A stretch of 64,000 nucleotides of DNA from Zygnema cylindricum (GCA_037447655.1 JBBHKE010001377.1:62001-126000), one strand, 5' to 3'; shown: positions 1 to 15,600, numbered from the stretch's first letter. Made by a program: numbers and translations. The notes: generated by a model from the letters alone, not told the origin.

Positions 1-306
1 TTATGCAGGTATGTTTTGCACAAATTTCAAGAAATGAAAATATCTTCATTGTTGAGATTTTTTTTTTGATAGATGATACATGCATTTGATCGCTGTATAT
101 GATATCAAATTTCCCATAGTAGTACCATGTATCCTACTCCTTCATTTTGCTTAAAGTTCATTTATTTTATAAGTTTGTTTCACAACAACGTTAATATCAT
201 AAAACAATGCTTTAACCAAACCGTGTTTATCCAAATTACTCATAAGATTGTATTTGCGAGATCGTAATGTTGAGTTTAGAAGATAAATCGGTTTTCTCCA
301 CTAGGA

Positions 307-435
307 GCCAAAAGTGGTCATTCCAAGGCTTTTATAATGATTCGGTAGTTACTTTGTAGGAACCTGACGGTTTCTGATCTGACGGTTAAAAGTTGCCCTA
401 TCATTGAAAATGGCCTTGGAATGATAAGTTTTGGC
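307..435. repeat. Short inverted repeat, MITE-like
   Basis: The left arm (GCCAAAAGTGGTCATTCC then AAGGC) is matched in inverted orientation by the right arm (GCCTTGGAATGATAAG then TTTTGGCC), so the segment folds on itself with a loop of roughly 70 bases. It lies upstream of the first readable exon of the polycystin gene, presumably in an intron. A shorter hairpin with a similar core (GGGGTCAT and ATGACCCC) is at about 17015-17050 in a later intron. No transposase and no clear target duplication are visible, so it is called from structure only. Confidence 0.5.
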
Positions 436-667
436 CCTTGATGGAACGGAGCCGTGAACCTGAATATTTCATTTTTAATGTCTAGAACAAAAAATTAAAA
501 AGTCCATATTTTAGATGAACGCTTAGAATTCTTTATCAGGATGTATATCCTTACATACCTTGTCTAATATAGAGTGATGATTCCTTTTTTTGTCATTTTG
601 GGTTGTTTAGAGATGTGTGCTGTGGACTATCCATGCTTCCGTGTTAATATCTATTCATGCTTTGCAG

Positions 668-3600
668 ATTTCGATGCATCAAATACATGGGCAAGTTTAG
701 GAGGTGACAAAAGCGAGATATACAATCGAATATTTTTTGCTACCCAAAGAGCATACTTTACTTACTCTATCGACACATGCCTCACCAACTCTTTTAGTCG
801 ATATCACTCTCAAGAAATGATGCGGCTTTTTTTGGTGGTCTACCTCGGAGGACCAATCAATGAGAGCACCTACTACGACTACACCTACAACAACTACAAT
901 TTGACTCAATGGTTGTCGTATATATACGAAAAGCATATGAGGTGGGTTTCAATCTTGTGTTAACCTTTCCGAGATTATGTATTGAGCACATTATCTCACT
1001 AAGAAAGTGGTCACAATAATTTTGGATGAGTGAAAATCATCCACCAAAGCAAAAGAAGCCAAAAATAAAAAAATCAACAATTTTGCCAACTTGGGACTCA
1101 TGTTTACGAGTTTTTCATGGGCAAGCATAGACGTAGACTTATATATACTTTGTCAGAAATGCTTGTTTCAGATGAGAAAGGTAACTATAACAATACTGAG
1201 CATGATGGTAAATCATGTAACAAACTAAACTAAACGTACCGATTACAAACAGACAAACCGAACGTGTAAGAGTGACGCCAACCAATACAAATTGACTCTC
1301 GAGCACTCCATCAATTTGCCGATTTGTCGATTCTTACATTGTGCCCTAACAAGGACATTAGTTTGTCACATTGGAGAATAAGAGTACGCCTTCCACATAC
1401 ATTGCCACAATGATTATCTCACCCACAATCGATGATCGTACATAAAACGAATGGTCACCATCGAGTCAAATCGATAAAATATAGAAATTTGTGCAATTTT
1501 AAGTTCGAATCACTTGATGCCTTTTAGGCAGTAGATAAATATCTTTAGCAGGCCAACTGTCCTTTAATTTATCACTCTCGTAAATTTATAAAAGCGTCTT
1601 CCTAAAGTCACTTTTTGTGAAAGCACTTTTGACGTCTATCTGATGCAGGTGCAAGTCTCTCCTTGCACCTCCACCTAAAAAGTGTCCAATAGAAGTCCAC
1701 TTGGCTACTAAGGCGGGTGAAAGAACCTCCAAGATGCATCTCTGGTTTCATTTGGGTCTACTAGAATTTCACGAAACTAGGAGCGCAGGCAATAAATTAA
1801 AAACGCATAAAGTGGACATTGTTTACAGAGAAACCTATCCTTAAAGAAGTATTTTATAGCTTTCGAACGTAACATTCTCATAAACGCTAACCTAAAATAT
1901 GAATTTTATTGAGTTCAGAAATAAAACACTTACAAGATTGCATATACAACGGAAAAACAACAACAATTTCATCCAAAAAAACAAAATTCCGCAAAACAAA
2001 ATAAGAAAGGGTTTAAGCTTTTCTCTCTTACAAAAGCGATTTTTCAGTTAGCTTGACTATTCTGAATACACTTCATAATAACCCTTAGGATGGCCTTTTA
2101 CAACCACATCGTACATAATGTCTTTAGTTAACATGCCAGCAGGTTCTTCCACCTTTAAGACATAACTGAATTCCACTTCGTTAGCCGCCACCAAATTATG
2201 AACAAAATGCCACTGGAACCGTATATGTTTAATGCACTTGTGGAATACCAGATTTGTGACTTGCCCTTTGTTATATTTTGGTGCGATTGCGAGTGACTCT
2301 CCGGTAAATCAATTTACTCACATCGTACTGTATTTGTGAGGCAAATCGAACAACTTAGTGTTAGTGACATTTTAGGAGGGAGAAGCGCAGCGGGATTCAG
2401 TAAGGATTTAGTTTTAGTTTGTCTTGTTTTCAGCTAGACATGTTTTACTCCCCTACGTCTTATTGTGCGGTGGACATTAGACACGTGGCACATTGTTATT
2501 AAACCGCCACTTAGTGCATGCATTACTGTTAGTGCTGTTTAAGGAGTGTGCATAGCATTAGAAATTATCATTCACAGATTGGAAAAGACAAAAGCATTTG
2601 AGCGAGAACTACCTTTATTGATAGGGACAATTTCTCCAATTTTTTTTTACATCAATTGTATTTCCTATATTTTGGCACATTGTTATTAAACCGCCACTTA
2701 GTGCATGCATTACTGGTAGTGTTGTTTAAGGAGTGTGCATAGCATTAGAAATTGTTAGTGCTGTTTAAGGAGTGTGCATAGCGTTAGAAATTATCATTCA
2801 CAGATTGGTAAAGACAAAAACATTGGAGCAAGAACTACCTTTATTGATAGGGACAATTTCTCCAATTTTGTTTTACATCAATTGTATTTCCTATATTCTA
2901 TAATGAGAAACTACACATCTATTTGAATCTACTTTGTGTCTGTCTTTTCTCTACCTACTCTAAACTCGAATAAACTGCCTAGTGAATTGTATTTTAGATC
3001 GTGTAATTTTGATCCAGTATCGGACATCCGTGGTGTTTAGATTTATCAATGTCGCTCGAAATTGCCGATGCCTTGTATCAGGTTATGGTCTCACCCGGGT
3101 CCTTAGACAAGTTCGAAGGTTCTAACTATCAGCTATGGAGGTGTCGGGTACCCTGGAGGAGAAAACCTGTCTGTCTTGAAGGAGAAAAGCTGTCTGTCTT
3201 GGAGGAGAAAAACTGTCTTGGCATTGTCTTCAGAACTAAGAAGCGTCCTGCTCATGCAAGGAGCAAATGCCAGCAATATGACAGATGCGGAGAAAATGTT
3301 GATTTAGGATCGGGATATGCAAGAGATCCTAGGCAAAAACATTTGATTCGTGGACTAGCAGACAACCAGCTGAGAAATGTCACAAGATTCAATTTTTTTT
3401 CTGAAATTTGGAATTCATTGGAAGCAACTCACAAGCTTGCAGGGAAAACCCCTCAAATAAAGTTGGGAAAGACGTTGGTGATTAGAATCTATCAAGATGG
3501 CATGTCTATGGAGCCTTATACCTCCTACTATGCCAATTTGTTAGTTGAAGACGACTCGGTTGGCTTCACCCTCCCAAATGACACGAAATTCACCATTCTT

Positions 3601-6600
3601 ACGATCTCACTTCCCGTTGAGTACAAGCGAATTCTCACCTAGTTGGAGCAAAAAGTCGTCAACACGTGGAAGTGGAGTGAGGTCGTTGAAGCTCTCCTCA
3701 AATATGAGTTCAACACCAAAATTATGACTCTCCATGAATCTATCGTAGAAGTTGTGTTGAACATTGAGTGTCAAATCCATCCTTTCATGCGCCAGCCTTG
3801 TATCTTAGTTGGCCTCTTTCACGTTTCTTTTATCATGGTATTCTTAGAATTCCGCAACATCCGTGATTCGGCATGTCCCACACATGGGAAATTTAAGCCT
3901 GCGAAGGCTCGAACATGGGACCTTTCACATAAATTGTGAATGTGCTAACCGAGACGCCACCAGCCGATATTGGGTTTGGCGGGTCGGTACTCTTTTATTT
4001 TGAGTGCCCCGATATTGAACAGCAACCTCGTGCCAATTCAATTCCCCCCTTTACGAGGAGGTCGGTCCATACATCCGCAATCCCATTGGCTCTAGTACTA
4101 TGTTAGCATCATGCTAGAATTCCGCAGAATCCAAGATTCGGCATATCTCACACAATGGAAACTTGATTTGGCCCGGGCTCGATCCTGGGACCTTTCACTT
4201 ACGTTGTGAATGCGTTAACCATCGCGTCACCAGTCACCGGTCAGATACTGAGTTTAGGGGGTCCCAACACATTTATTTTGAGTGCATTTCGAGTGTGGAC
4301 GGACCACATTCTACCCCGATATTGAACGACAACCTCATGCCAATTCAATAGGTGTAACTCTATGTTGCTCAATATGTCTATCTTGCTATGCAACTTTGGC
4401 ATATAAGGTTGTATGAAAAAATGTTAAAAGCTGCCAATGTCGGCATTAAATCCCTGTATGATATTGTAATGGCTTCAACAGATTCTTAATATTTTGGCTT
4501 GAACAGATTCTTAATATTTTCCATGTGATTCTTTTGACAGTATGGTTGTGGGCCAAGATGCATCAGATCGATTATTTGATATTCTAGTATCAGCCATAGG
4601 CTCTGTCGTTGGGTTTTCGTCTACCTTGAAAGAGGATCTCTACACCCATTTGCATAAGTTAAATGCTCCAGGCGTCCTCAACGCAAATCCTTATTACAGA
4701 AGCTGTAAAACTGGTGAGCTTGGGAGCTTTGGGCACGCAAAGGAAAATAACAATCCATCTCGTTGAGCCTAGACATGTGTCAATACGAAAAGAGTAACAT
4801 TGCAGCTGGTAGTTTTAAACCACTAAGACAAAGTTCGGTTTAAATAAACCATGTTCAAACGCAATTTCTTTCTCTTGGAAAAGCTTTGTCTGAAATATCA
4901 AAACTCAATACAAAACTGTAATATATTCGAAGCATGTGGACTGGTAAAACGTCAAACGAACATAAAAATTCTCTAGGAAAGTAGTTGATACATCTTCTGA
5001 GAACAGCCATATAAAATTGAATAGAGGCATTATAGCTAACTTTTACACCGAACTTAAGATCAACATTGACCTTAAATTGGTGATGTACTTTTTCCAGCGG
5101 CAATTATCCTTCCTTGGGCAACTGGGACCCAGCTCAGTACAAATGTAACAGTCAACGATGTTGTCACATGGGTCTGGACAGACGATAACCCTCACTCGCT
5201 ATCAGGTTAAAACTCAACTCCACTGTCATTGAGAGTACCTAAATGGATATGCTTTTATCTGTACAAAACTTGTCCAATTGAAAATTTGTGTAGGTGGCTG
5301 GATCTTTGTTTCTTCCGTGCCATGTAATTCAAAACTCATGTTGTAGTGCACAATATAGCACATCAATCATTATGAAAGCCAGTCCAAGCATACATATTTA
5401 ACAGTGCATGACATATGGCTTTTTCGCCTTATGGCCAGGATCTTCATTTACTGTTGTACTTGGCTTTCGGGGATAAATGATAAGTCTCGACTTTTTGGAT
5501 TCAATTCGAAGTTTTAGATTTGCAATGCTGCTGAATTTTGCCATATTCTAGACAGTCGGTTTTCTTGTTCGGTTCTTTGCAGGATTTGTAATGTTTTAAA
5601 TTACATGTTTCATACTACACTCCCATGCACATGTCAAGCAACCTTGGCAAACTGTGAAGAATAAGTAAATGCTTATATTTGTATCTTGGCCAGTTTTCTG
5701 TTTGGTTCGTTGAATGACTTCAAATGGTTTGAAGTTGCACGTCTTGCAGTTCACTCACATGAACATGTCAAGCAGCCTTGACAAACTGCTTCTAAAAGTA
5801 CGAAAATAAACTAAACGGTTGTATTTGTTTATGAAGTATGGCCAACCATTAACATAATTAATATTCCGGCATTCTTGCAGCAAGGGCTGGTAGCTCGTCA
5901 AATCCGAAATTCGGCAATACTTTATCCTATTGGTATAAATCAACTGGTGGTGAACGCCTTGTCCTTTCCCGCACAACAACATGTACTCCAGTAAATTTAA
6001 TGGTACCAGCGTGTGCACTTGGTAAGTTGTCTGCAGTTCTTGACAATGCATTCAGCAGTTGCGTAGTCAAATTTTTTAAGTTACTGGCCTATCTGCATTC
6101 ATCTGCTATTTTCTTTTGTAGAACAGGAGTTCCATCATGTCAACAACTCAGTTTCCACCTGATGCGACATAGTCCTGATAAATTGCATTCGTCTTGCAGA
6201 GTATCCTTCATCGCCCGCAGGAACATTTTCATTCAGCTTCTGGTTTAGTAAAGCCCATATATCAGGATTGTTGAACACTTCCAATTTTAATGAGAAAACT
6301 TTTGAGTACACATCTTTGGGAAGTGGAGACACAAACAAGGGTTACATCAATTTTACTGAAGGTGAAATCAATGACCATCAAATCGCTTCTGCTACTGTAC
6401 CTGACGGACTCCGTGTTGTCGTTTGTTATATGTTGTTGAATAATTTCATTACCTCTGAAAAATAAAGTGTTTTACATCTATCGGCTCACCTCCATTTTGT
6501 ATCAAGCCTGCTTGAATTAAGGTGCTGCAAAATTAATGGCATACATGTGCCTGACGAGACTGTTTTTTATGCAGAAACACCACTGGATGAAGTGTTTCTT

Positions 6601-9600
6601 AACTACACTTGCTCTAATAACTGTTCACTTGGAAAATTGAGCAATGGGAGGTGCGATAAGGAGTGCAACAACCGGGATTGTATTTTTGATGGAGGAGACT
6701 GTGGATGCCCATTTGATGACAGCGGAATCTCTTCATGTCCATGCCCGGCCAATCAAACACATGGGGACGATGGCGGTGAGTTGAGAACAACTCATCATAA
6801 AAAAACTGCCAGCGTTTAGTATCATCTACACATAAGCTTGTAGCCCTCATATAGTACACTCAAATAGAATAACAGCAAAAAAAAAAAATGTTTGTCTTAA
6901 ATTTTTTCCTTTCATTTCGAATTGTTCAATTAAAAGACATCTTTCACACTGTTATCACCGTACACATCTGAAGATTTTTTTACCATTAAATTTTATATGT
7001 AAATGTTCAAGGAGGATAAAGCCTCCATTTGATTGCTAGATTAAGAAAATTAGGAATCGAGTTTAGGTCTACTTAGGTCAAAGTCTTGGCACAATGATCA
7101 TAGATTTCGAAATTTAAATGGCCTGGTATTTCACACATTGAGGACCCTACCTACAGCATTGTTTAAAACTGGTCTTCCTTTTCTTCTCTGTTTTCTTCGG
7201 TCTGGACCAAACTTTTGGATCCGGAACATCGTTTACTTCAACGACTCTCCAAGTCTGTACAGAAATCGTAAAAACGTACTCTTTACGTCCACGTGTAGTT
7301 AAGAGCCAGACTTAAATAGAGGCAAGCAATACGTTGATATTTGAATCCTCAGTTATGCTTAGGACTGCCGGTATGCTGTGAATCCCTATGGCTGATTTAC
7401 GAATATGCAGGTTCCTGCTTGTATTCAACAAGTAACCAATTTAGGGATACGACCACGCCCCACTCCACGTCACTCCAATTTCTGTCTAACTTCCACTACT
7501 AGTGAGGGTTTTTTATTTCTGTTATGCTGTCATGACGTCAAAATCCTCTTGTCACACTACTCTGGCGACCGCCTCTGGTTTCGTGTGGATAGTTGACTCG
7601 GGGTATTTCTCCATTGAAATGAAGAGTGTGTTTGTTACGGTGATGTGTGTCATCATGGCAGAAGTGATTCCATTGGTCCAATGTTTTGTTTGGGACGATT
7701 TGCTTGTGCAAGATAAGTACCTTTGCTTGCTTGTGATGCATATTCTTTAATCATGTATAATTTTTGGAGTTATATCTTCAATATCGACCTTTACCTATTG
7801 TTTTTTCGTTTTAAACTGCAGCTTGCTGTTTGGGGGGAGCCATCGGTGTTGACCTGCAATTCCCCTTCGATCTTCATAAATATAACATATCAGAGCATCC
7901 AGATGCAAACCTTGCTTTATCAAGAGATTCGACTCTCACTCGTAGAGTTGGTTTTCAAAGCAGGTGCGTGATTTTATGATGTGTACAATTTGCGTTATCG
8001 AAATTGCTCCAAGTGTTTCAAACACTTGTGCTGGTGTTTGAGTTAACAATTTTCTCTTCTTACTATGATCCATATAATGGTCAAATGTGAAGTTGTGATA
8101 AACGTTTGAAATTACTTTTTGGTGTTGGTGAATTGTTTATGTTTAAGCGACAAATGTTGACATCACACTTGCATGACAGGTTGTATCCGAGTCATACGGA
8201 GAGTCCTTACCTTGGCCATACTTTTTTTTCATTAACGTTTATTTTTCCTAACACAATATACGGCTATTGTATTCATGAAAATGCGCAGTGAAACATTGCA
8301 TGGTTTATAAACTTCCACAGAAAGAACTGCTCTATGTTTAATCCGACAAGTTATAAGCTATTTGCTTGTAGTCCATTTTCTTTAAGCCCAAACAATATAG
8401 CTGGCATGTGCAAAGTATGTTTGTGTTTACCTCTTCTGTGCACCCTTTTCCCTCTTTTCCCTCAATAAAATTGTATCGAAATCGTTAAATATGGTCTCTT
8501 GTATTACACTGTAAAACTGTGCTTCTAGCCATGGAGCATGGATTCCATCAACGTAAATACGATTTCAAATAACCAACAAGGCATAAAATTCAACATATGA
8601 TTCCCTGCGCTAAGATATTTGGTCCATTCTATAAAAATATCAAGTGCACTAGTTTTAAGTCCTTAATATTGATGTTTGTGCAGTAATGGAAGTCGAATTT
8701 AACAAAATACAAGAAAAGAAGTATAAAAATGAAATGTGATATAAGCAATAAAAATAATAAATGACTGCAATGTTAGAGCAAGAAACACGTTAGGAGACAT
8801 TGTGAGAAACAACAAATCGGCAAATTGGTCGAGAGTTCGCGCGTCAGTTTGTATCGGTTCCTCTAAGTCCCTGTAGCGTTTACAATTATGTTCGGTACAT
8901 AGTGTTGCGTGGTACAAGCGACAAGAGAATTGGAGTTGGGGATGAGATTTTGATCCTGACAAATCTACTTCCAGTTATACATTCGATTTTGGTGCAGCGG
9001 CAATTTTCCAGAGTTGTTTGCTCCAATTGACAGTGGCTTTGAGTTTTAAGGAGGCCAAAATGTTACAATGGCATCAATTTGCGTAAAAGATGTGCTTAGA
9101 AAATTAGGCATTATTGTTGGCTGCATGAGAATCTTTTCAGACAGCATGAGTTTCAATGACAAAGGACAAAACAATTCGAATTCAGTGGCATTTTATAAGA
9201 GTTCCTGTGAGGGATAAGGAGTAGGAGTTTACCTTTGTACCTATCGTTGAGGAGGGTGACATATTGACAAAGTTAGCTATGCAAGATGTCTTTGTGGGTG
9301 GGAGGCCCAAGTTAGGCTATTTATTATTTCAGAGGATTCCCACTATGAGACGGGAGATTTTAGGGAACAAAAATCGGAGAATGTGCGAATCGGCGAATCG
9401 GCCAAGTGTTCGCGCGTCTTTTTGTATCGGTTTGTGTCGTTCTTGTACTTTTGTTTTTGTTTCGTTTGGGTGGTACCGTGCTTTCCGTCGAGCCCTCTGA
9501 TAGCAGTTCGTTTCGGTGTCCAAATGTATGTGTTGTTTTGTTGTGTAGTATTAGTGGAGCACATTTTTTGCACCGAGTATTCTATTGTGTTAGAGCTTAT

Positions 9601-12600
9601 AGACTAAGGTATAGTAGAGGAGGACATAAAGGCCAATAGGAGATTAGGGCAAAGGTTCAAGGAAAGAAAAACATCAAAAGTAGATAGACAGATGAAAGCA
9701 ACAACAAGAGATAAATGAGAGGTGTCGTGAACTTGTCTTGGTTCAGATTAAATAAAACAATGTAGACGGGTGAGTTTTATAGAAAAACTCAAAGTAGGAA
9801 GCCACATATACAAGTTTGTGGGCAGAACTAGCTAGGTAGAACTAATCTAGGTACATCTAGGAAAGGTAATAAGAATTACTTAGTTAGGACTCCATGATTT
9901 GAGAAACTTTCTAAGCTAAAACAATATGTACAAAATATAATAAAGTAAAAGTACACTAAATAAATTAGTATACTAAAGACTTACTGTTCTAAGACTTAAC
10001 TAGCAAATTCAAAGAGCTAACTAAACATAGCGGTTCAATAGCAGCGTGTTATTTTGAATTCCAACAATGTTCGATGGAGAGGTTTGGTAAGGAAATCAGC
10101 AAGTTGGTTGGTGGTAGTGCGATATGAAAACTAACTTGTGTCATCAGCAATTTTTTCACGCGTGAAATGATATTGAATGTCGATATGTGTAGTGCAATAG
10201 TGATGAATACGATTTTTCATGACAGCACAAAATATAGGGGTGTAAGCAGTTTGTGTAAAAGAGTTGAATTTCAAATTCCAATAAAAGGTAGGAAAGTTAA
10301 AGTGAGAGAGTGTGAAAAGTTTGTACGAAGATCCTTTCGCCATTATATGTATATTGCAGCGAGTTATGTTTTATGATGGCTGTGTGAAATATTTTGCGTT
10401 TGTGGTTAATGCTTCAAAATTGGTCTTTTTTACGATCATATGAAAACAATTTTCAACAAAAACACGTGGATATGTATATTGAACATATAAACATATTTGA
10501 ATACATATATGTATATTTTATGTTCATAAATATATATGCCCGATTGATACACCACACCATATTCTATGGTTGTATCATGTTTCATTTTGTAAGTTGTGGA
10601 TGGATTAGTCAATATGTTACATGGTACTTTTCTTATTCATTCTTTTTTTAAATGTATTATGTTGTTACAATAACTACATGGGGCTATCTTGGAATTGCGC
10701 AGGGTGCTTATTGGCTTGATGATAACGCAGATAAGAGCTACTGATAGGGACTTTTGTAAGGGAGGGAGGTAATATCTCAAATGCTCTTTACATATCCAAA
10801 ATTTCATTTAATCAAGAATCTGGTGTTTCTTCAGATACAACAAACAAATGGAAATCTTTCATAAATGCACAAATTTGTACAATCTCAACACCTCATAGTT
10901 AACCAGCAAGGTTATAGAACCCATAAATTTTTCTGATTCAAATCGAAAGACTAATGGAAGAAAGCTAACCTTAAGAACTAACGGCTTTTTAGATGGATCC
11001 TTTGTTTTTTCAATAGAGGCTCCCAAATTATGGCTATGCACTAAAACTTACTTTTTTTATTACTTTTTAGCGCTAAAAGTCGTGAGGAGGCACTCACTGT
11101 TCATAATGTTAGGCAGTTCGGGTATTCAATATGACAAGTTAAGTCTTTATGAACAATTTCTAAAAACCTATAAGCATTAAAAAACCTCCGTTACAAACAT
11201 GATAAATATAAAAAGAAATGTGAATCGTGTAGTTTTCAGCCACTAAATTGAGGGTTTTTTTTGACACCTTACAAAAGGTCAATTTCCATTGGCGCAAACT
11301 TGTGCCTTTTACCTTCTGCCTTCTTTCATGTCAAACGGAGAAGTGAGGTTTAATTGTTTGTCTTTATGAACACATGTTCCCCAAATAATTTTCAAATAGG
11401 TGATGATCATTTAGTCGATGGGATCGCGTTATTCACCGACATGCATATTATAATACCTTAAATAGAGCATTACTCAGTTGTGGTCCGACAATCCGATCAA
11501 CGTCAAAAAATTAACCTACAAAACGTCCAATTAACTCTCATCTGCAAGCCGCGCGTGACTAGTTCTGATGACACCAATTTGGTTACATCTTGTTGGTAAT
11601 CTAATATGCAGGTTTCAAAATTTCTCCGTTGACACCTGTCCAGAACATCCCAACCTCAATTCAACGGCCCCATGGGGCTTTGCTCCTCCGTTTCTTCAAA
11701 AATCCGTATTGTACAACAGCACGTATGCTGAGGAGCAGAAAAAAGTATGGAAAGATGCTGATGAACAGAAAAAGAAATGGGAAATTGACAATAGTGCAAC
11801 TAACTTAACTTATGCTGAGGAACAGAAAGCAATATGGAAAGATGCTAACGCATATAGCTTTTCGCATATTCTTGATTCTTTTAACGAAGAGGGAGTCCCA
11901 TTTGGCTTCAAACCAGTCCAAATCAATGTAAGTTATATTGCTTTGTTGTGTTTTAGAGATCGCTTAAGTTTAACAAGGATGTAAGTATAATTTAAATTTT
12001 GGATTTGCCTTTATCAGTGGTAGACGGTACTTCCTGCCTCCCACGTAGATTAATTGTGTTAATTGGCCTTAATATGTCGAAAGTAAATTTTTTATATGGA
12101 GAATTCTATAAAAAAGACTGAAACTCAGACTTTTCTAGTGAAATTCTCCTTTACGGTTTCATGACCCCTTAAGTATGGACTGGTTTGACAATTATTTACT
12201 CGATTCATTGTTTTGTCAATAGAAGTTTTGACCGACAGCCATTTGTAGAATCATCATGTATGTATCATGTATGTTTTATTTTGTCAAACTTGAGTTATTT
12301 TAGTTCATAAAAATCGTTTAATTCGATGAAACATCAAGAAAATTCATTTAGGTTTTTTCCTCAAATGTGTCACTGTTGACATTTATGGAAGCCATTTTAC
12401 ATTTGTTTCAGGGAATGAATGTTTACAAATACTTTGTCGACATTAATTTGGATCATGATGCGGCATCAAAATTACTACAGTATATGGCGGATGGCGTCTT
12501 CTTCGATTCCCTCACCCGACGTACTAATTTTGACCTCCTTACATATACAAGTAGGTGAATCTTGACCCGAGTCCATACGCTACAATGGGAAACACAAAAA

Positions 12601-15600
12601 AAAAATCATTGTATTGTAGGCATCACTATTTCAAACACAGGTTAAGGATAATCTCCAAAAATGAAAAGAAATTACTATTCTTGACCCGTTTGCACCCTTG
12701 TCTTGGCTAGACGAGCAGATATACCAGAAATAGACCAATATATAGCCTTTTTATGTTTGAACACACAATTGTTTGGTCACAAAGCTAGAATTTCAATTTT
12801 CTTTTTTTTATGTTCCATGCAGCTTACAAACAAACATTCACACTCACAAAAGTGAAATTGACATTTCAAAATGGTGGCAAGATAGCCATCACTTCAAAAA
12901 TACAACCTTTGAGACTACAAATGTATGCTCGAACGAACGACTATATACGGCTCGTTTTGGAGATTACCATAGTCTTATTTGTGGTTATTGCAATAATTTT
13001 AGAGATCAAACAAATTATAGAATTTGGGAGCAAAGGCAATTCCTGGCGCTATTTTGGCGACGGGTGGAACTATCTCGATATTTTTTCCCTCGCCTTAATG
13101 GTATATGGAATCATCACCTGGTATGTTATGCATCCGTACTCTCAAATTCGCACTAATTCTCGCCTAAAGTGTCTGCCGTTATTTTCAAAATTTATGATCC
13201 AAGAACTATTTCAAATTGTTTAAGGATCACTATCAACCTCAGTTTGTTTCATTTCTTAACCATATTTTCTAGACATGAAACGTTTTGGTGATAAGAGTAG
13301 CTCATGTAAAAAAAAATGTTAGTATTTTGCCAGGGACTTGTGTTTGCACCGTGACACCATTGGCTTATTTTTTCTTTTAATCTTCATTCATGTGGTGTTG
13401 ATGTATGGAGTTTTTTACAAGTCAACGGTGTTAATGTGCCAAAATAAAACCAAGGATTTTAAATTTGTAGATACCAATGTTGATCGGATGGATACTCAAT
13501 CGGAATGCGCACAAAATGCCAAAATTTCTCAATGCAGTAGTGAAATTAAACTCAAATCAACCATCAACCAGCTCACACTACACACATTGAATGCACATTA
13601 TCACAAGATAGAGACAAGATCTATACTCATAAAAATACGGTTATAGAAATTCTCTTACATAATTTACACATTGGTTCCTAGTTTATTATTCATTATTCTA
13701 ACTCACTCACAAACTGACTTTTTAACCTAGCCGAAATCTAATTCTAGAAAATTCATATTGAACTTAGGCACAAATTTAAGACCGACGCAAACTGAAACTA
13801 CACCGCTAGTCGTTATTAGTGTTAAAAAAAAAATCCGCCACTTAAAACATCTAATCTCGGTGCACACTTGTCAGATAGTCAATCGGAGACCGCCAATAGG
13901 ATGTTGAGAATCTTGCCTTCCAATAGCAACCATCAGATTGACAATCCGACAAGTGTGCACGAAGAAAAGACGTTTTAAGTGGCGAAAGCAACTTCAACAC
14001 TAACAACGATTAGCGGTGTACTCGAGACGAAACAACCAGAAGTCCTGTACGAAAACTGGAACAAAACAAACCGTGTACATGAAACGTACATGCAAAAAAT
14101 ACAAACTTAACTAACCGAAATAAAACGAAATGTGCGACGAAATCAAACCAACACATTACAGCCTTGATATTGACATTAATTCCCACATTGCAAATCCTAA
14201 CAAATATTTATTAGTGGCTTGCCACTTTACAATCAATCGAAAGTTGAATATCTGAGCCCAAACTCCTGATTATGAATGTACAAGTATTAGTATTGGTCAA
14301 TTACAGCCATTGTTATAGCTCAGTGTAAACATAAGCACTCACATGCCCTTCATAATGGCTACAGGATCCGGATATATGCGGATTCAGTCAATTTTTCTCC
14401 ATCCATACGCTACAGTATATACGACCTAAGTCCTGGAAAGTTTTTTGACTTGCTCCCAAAAGACGAAACACAAATTTCTCAAGCGGTAAATATGTTTTCT
14501 CACATTGACAAATTAATACATGCGCGTAAAACATATTTCGCTATCCAAGCGACCAAGTAAGTCTTTCTTTCCCAGACTTTTGCAAAAGGTGAAGGTTATG
14601 AACATTTTTTAGGTGATTTGTTTAAGAATAATGCTACATCATCTACAGTTGGTTACATGAAGCATGGTCTTTTGATATTATCTTGATTTCTTCAAATATA
14701 TACTGCTTTCTTACTTTGGGGTAAAAAATTGGTGCCCATTCGTGCGTTATTTACCATGCTTCTTTTATGGGTTGCTAAAAGTATCTTACGAAATGAAAAT
14801 TTATGACTTCTTCGTTCCAATTGTGCTTTGAATGTTCACTGCAGTATCTTATGTATGGTCTTTCGCGCTTTAAAAATGATGCACTTTCAATCGCGAATGG
14901 GAATAATTACACATACAATATCCAAGGCAGCATCCGACCTCGTTCACTTCTTCATTTTATTTTTTATTATATTCTTGTGTTACTCATTGTATGGACACAT
15001 TTTATTGGGACAGACTTTGAGCGAGGTAAGTGAAATGGTAGCTGTATGAATTTTCGTCCTAAAAAGAATGAAAAAATGCATATGGCACTTGCAACTTCCG
15101 CTTCAGTACATACTTTCTTTGATTTGCTGTATACGGAGCTGAACATTGGAGCATTATGTTGTCATAAAAATAAAGGAATAAAAGAATGGTTATATGAGTA
15201 ATAAACCATAACAGTGCACAAAAGTGCTGACATATGTAGGACAGCAAATACAGGGTTAAGAATATAGGGAGTTTACTCTTTAACTGGATATTTTCGAGTC
15301 CAAGAATAAAACGAAACAGAATAGGAAATCAAATGAGCGTGCACATATCTACTAACAATAAGCTCGTTTTCTTTTTGTGGTTTAATATGGCCGCGCAGTT
15401 TCGCAGCCTCCCAATGTCCATGAATGCAATGCTCAACCTCCTCATAGGCGATAACTCTTTTAACAGCTATATCATGCAACTGAATACTTCGGAACTCTTT
15501 GCAGCAACAATCTTCTATTGGAGTTTCGTATTTCTAGTTTATTTACTCTCTTTTAACTTACTCATTGCTATTGTTGTGGACGCCTACACAAATGTAAAGG

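Larger units (their letters stand above)
3831..4347 (-). mobile_element. Diverged TRIM (LTR-60 bp-LTR) with tRNA-like LTRs
   Basis: On the minus strand an LTR runs from 4347 (TGAATTGGCATGAGG) to 4101 (ending GCTAACA). A 60-bp interior (4100-4041) follows and a second LTR starts at 4040 (TGAATTGGCACGAGG) and decays near 3831. The interior opens with TAGTACTAGAGCCAATG, which matches the plant initiator-Met primer site TGGTATCAGAGC at 9 of 12 positions, and closes with the purine tract TAAAGGGGGGAAT. Both LTRs carry a tRNA-like unit. There is no coding capacity. The layout and order of blocks match the 24 kb array, so I infer the same lineage; the two LTRs differ strongly from each other, so the copy is old. 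Confidence 0.75.

Noticed and set aside
7411-7501. Additional polycystin exon with donor GTGAGG
   Set aside because: Borders look good and the entry phase fits, but its exit phase does not fit the next exon (7822), whereas joining 6775 to 7822 does. Kept out of the exon list.
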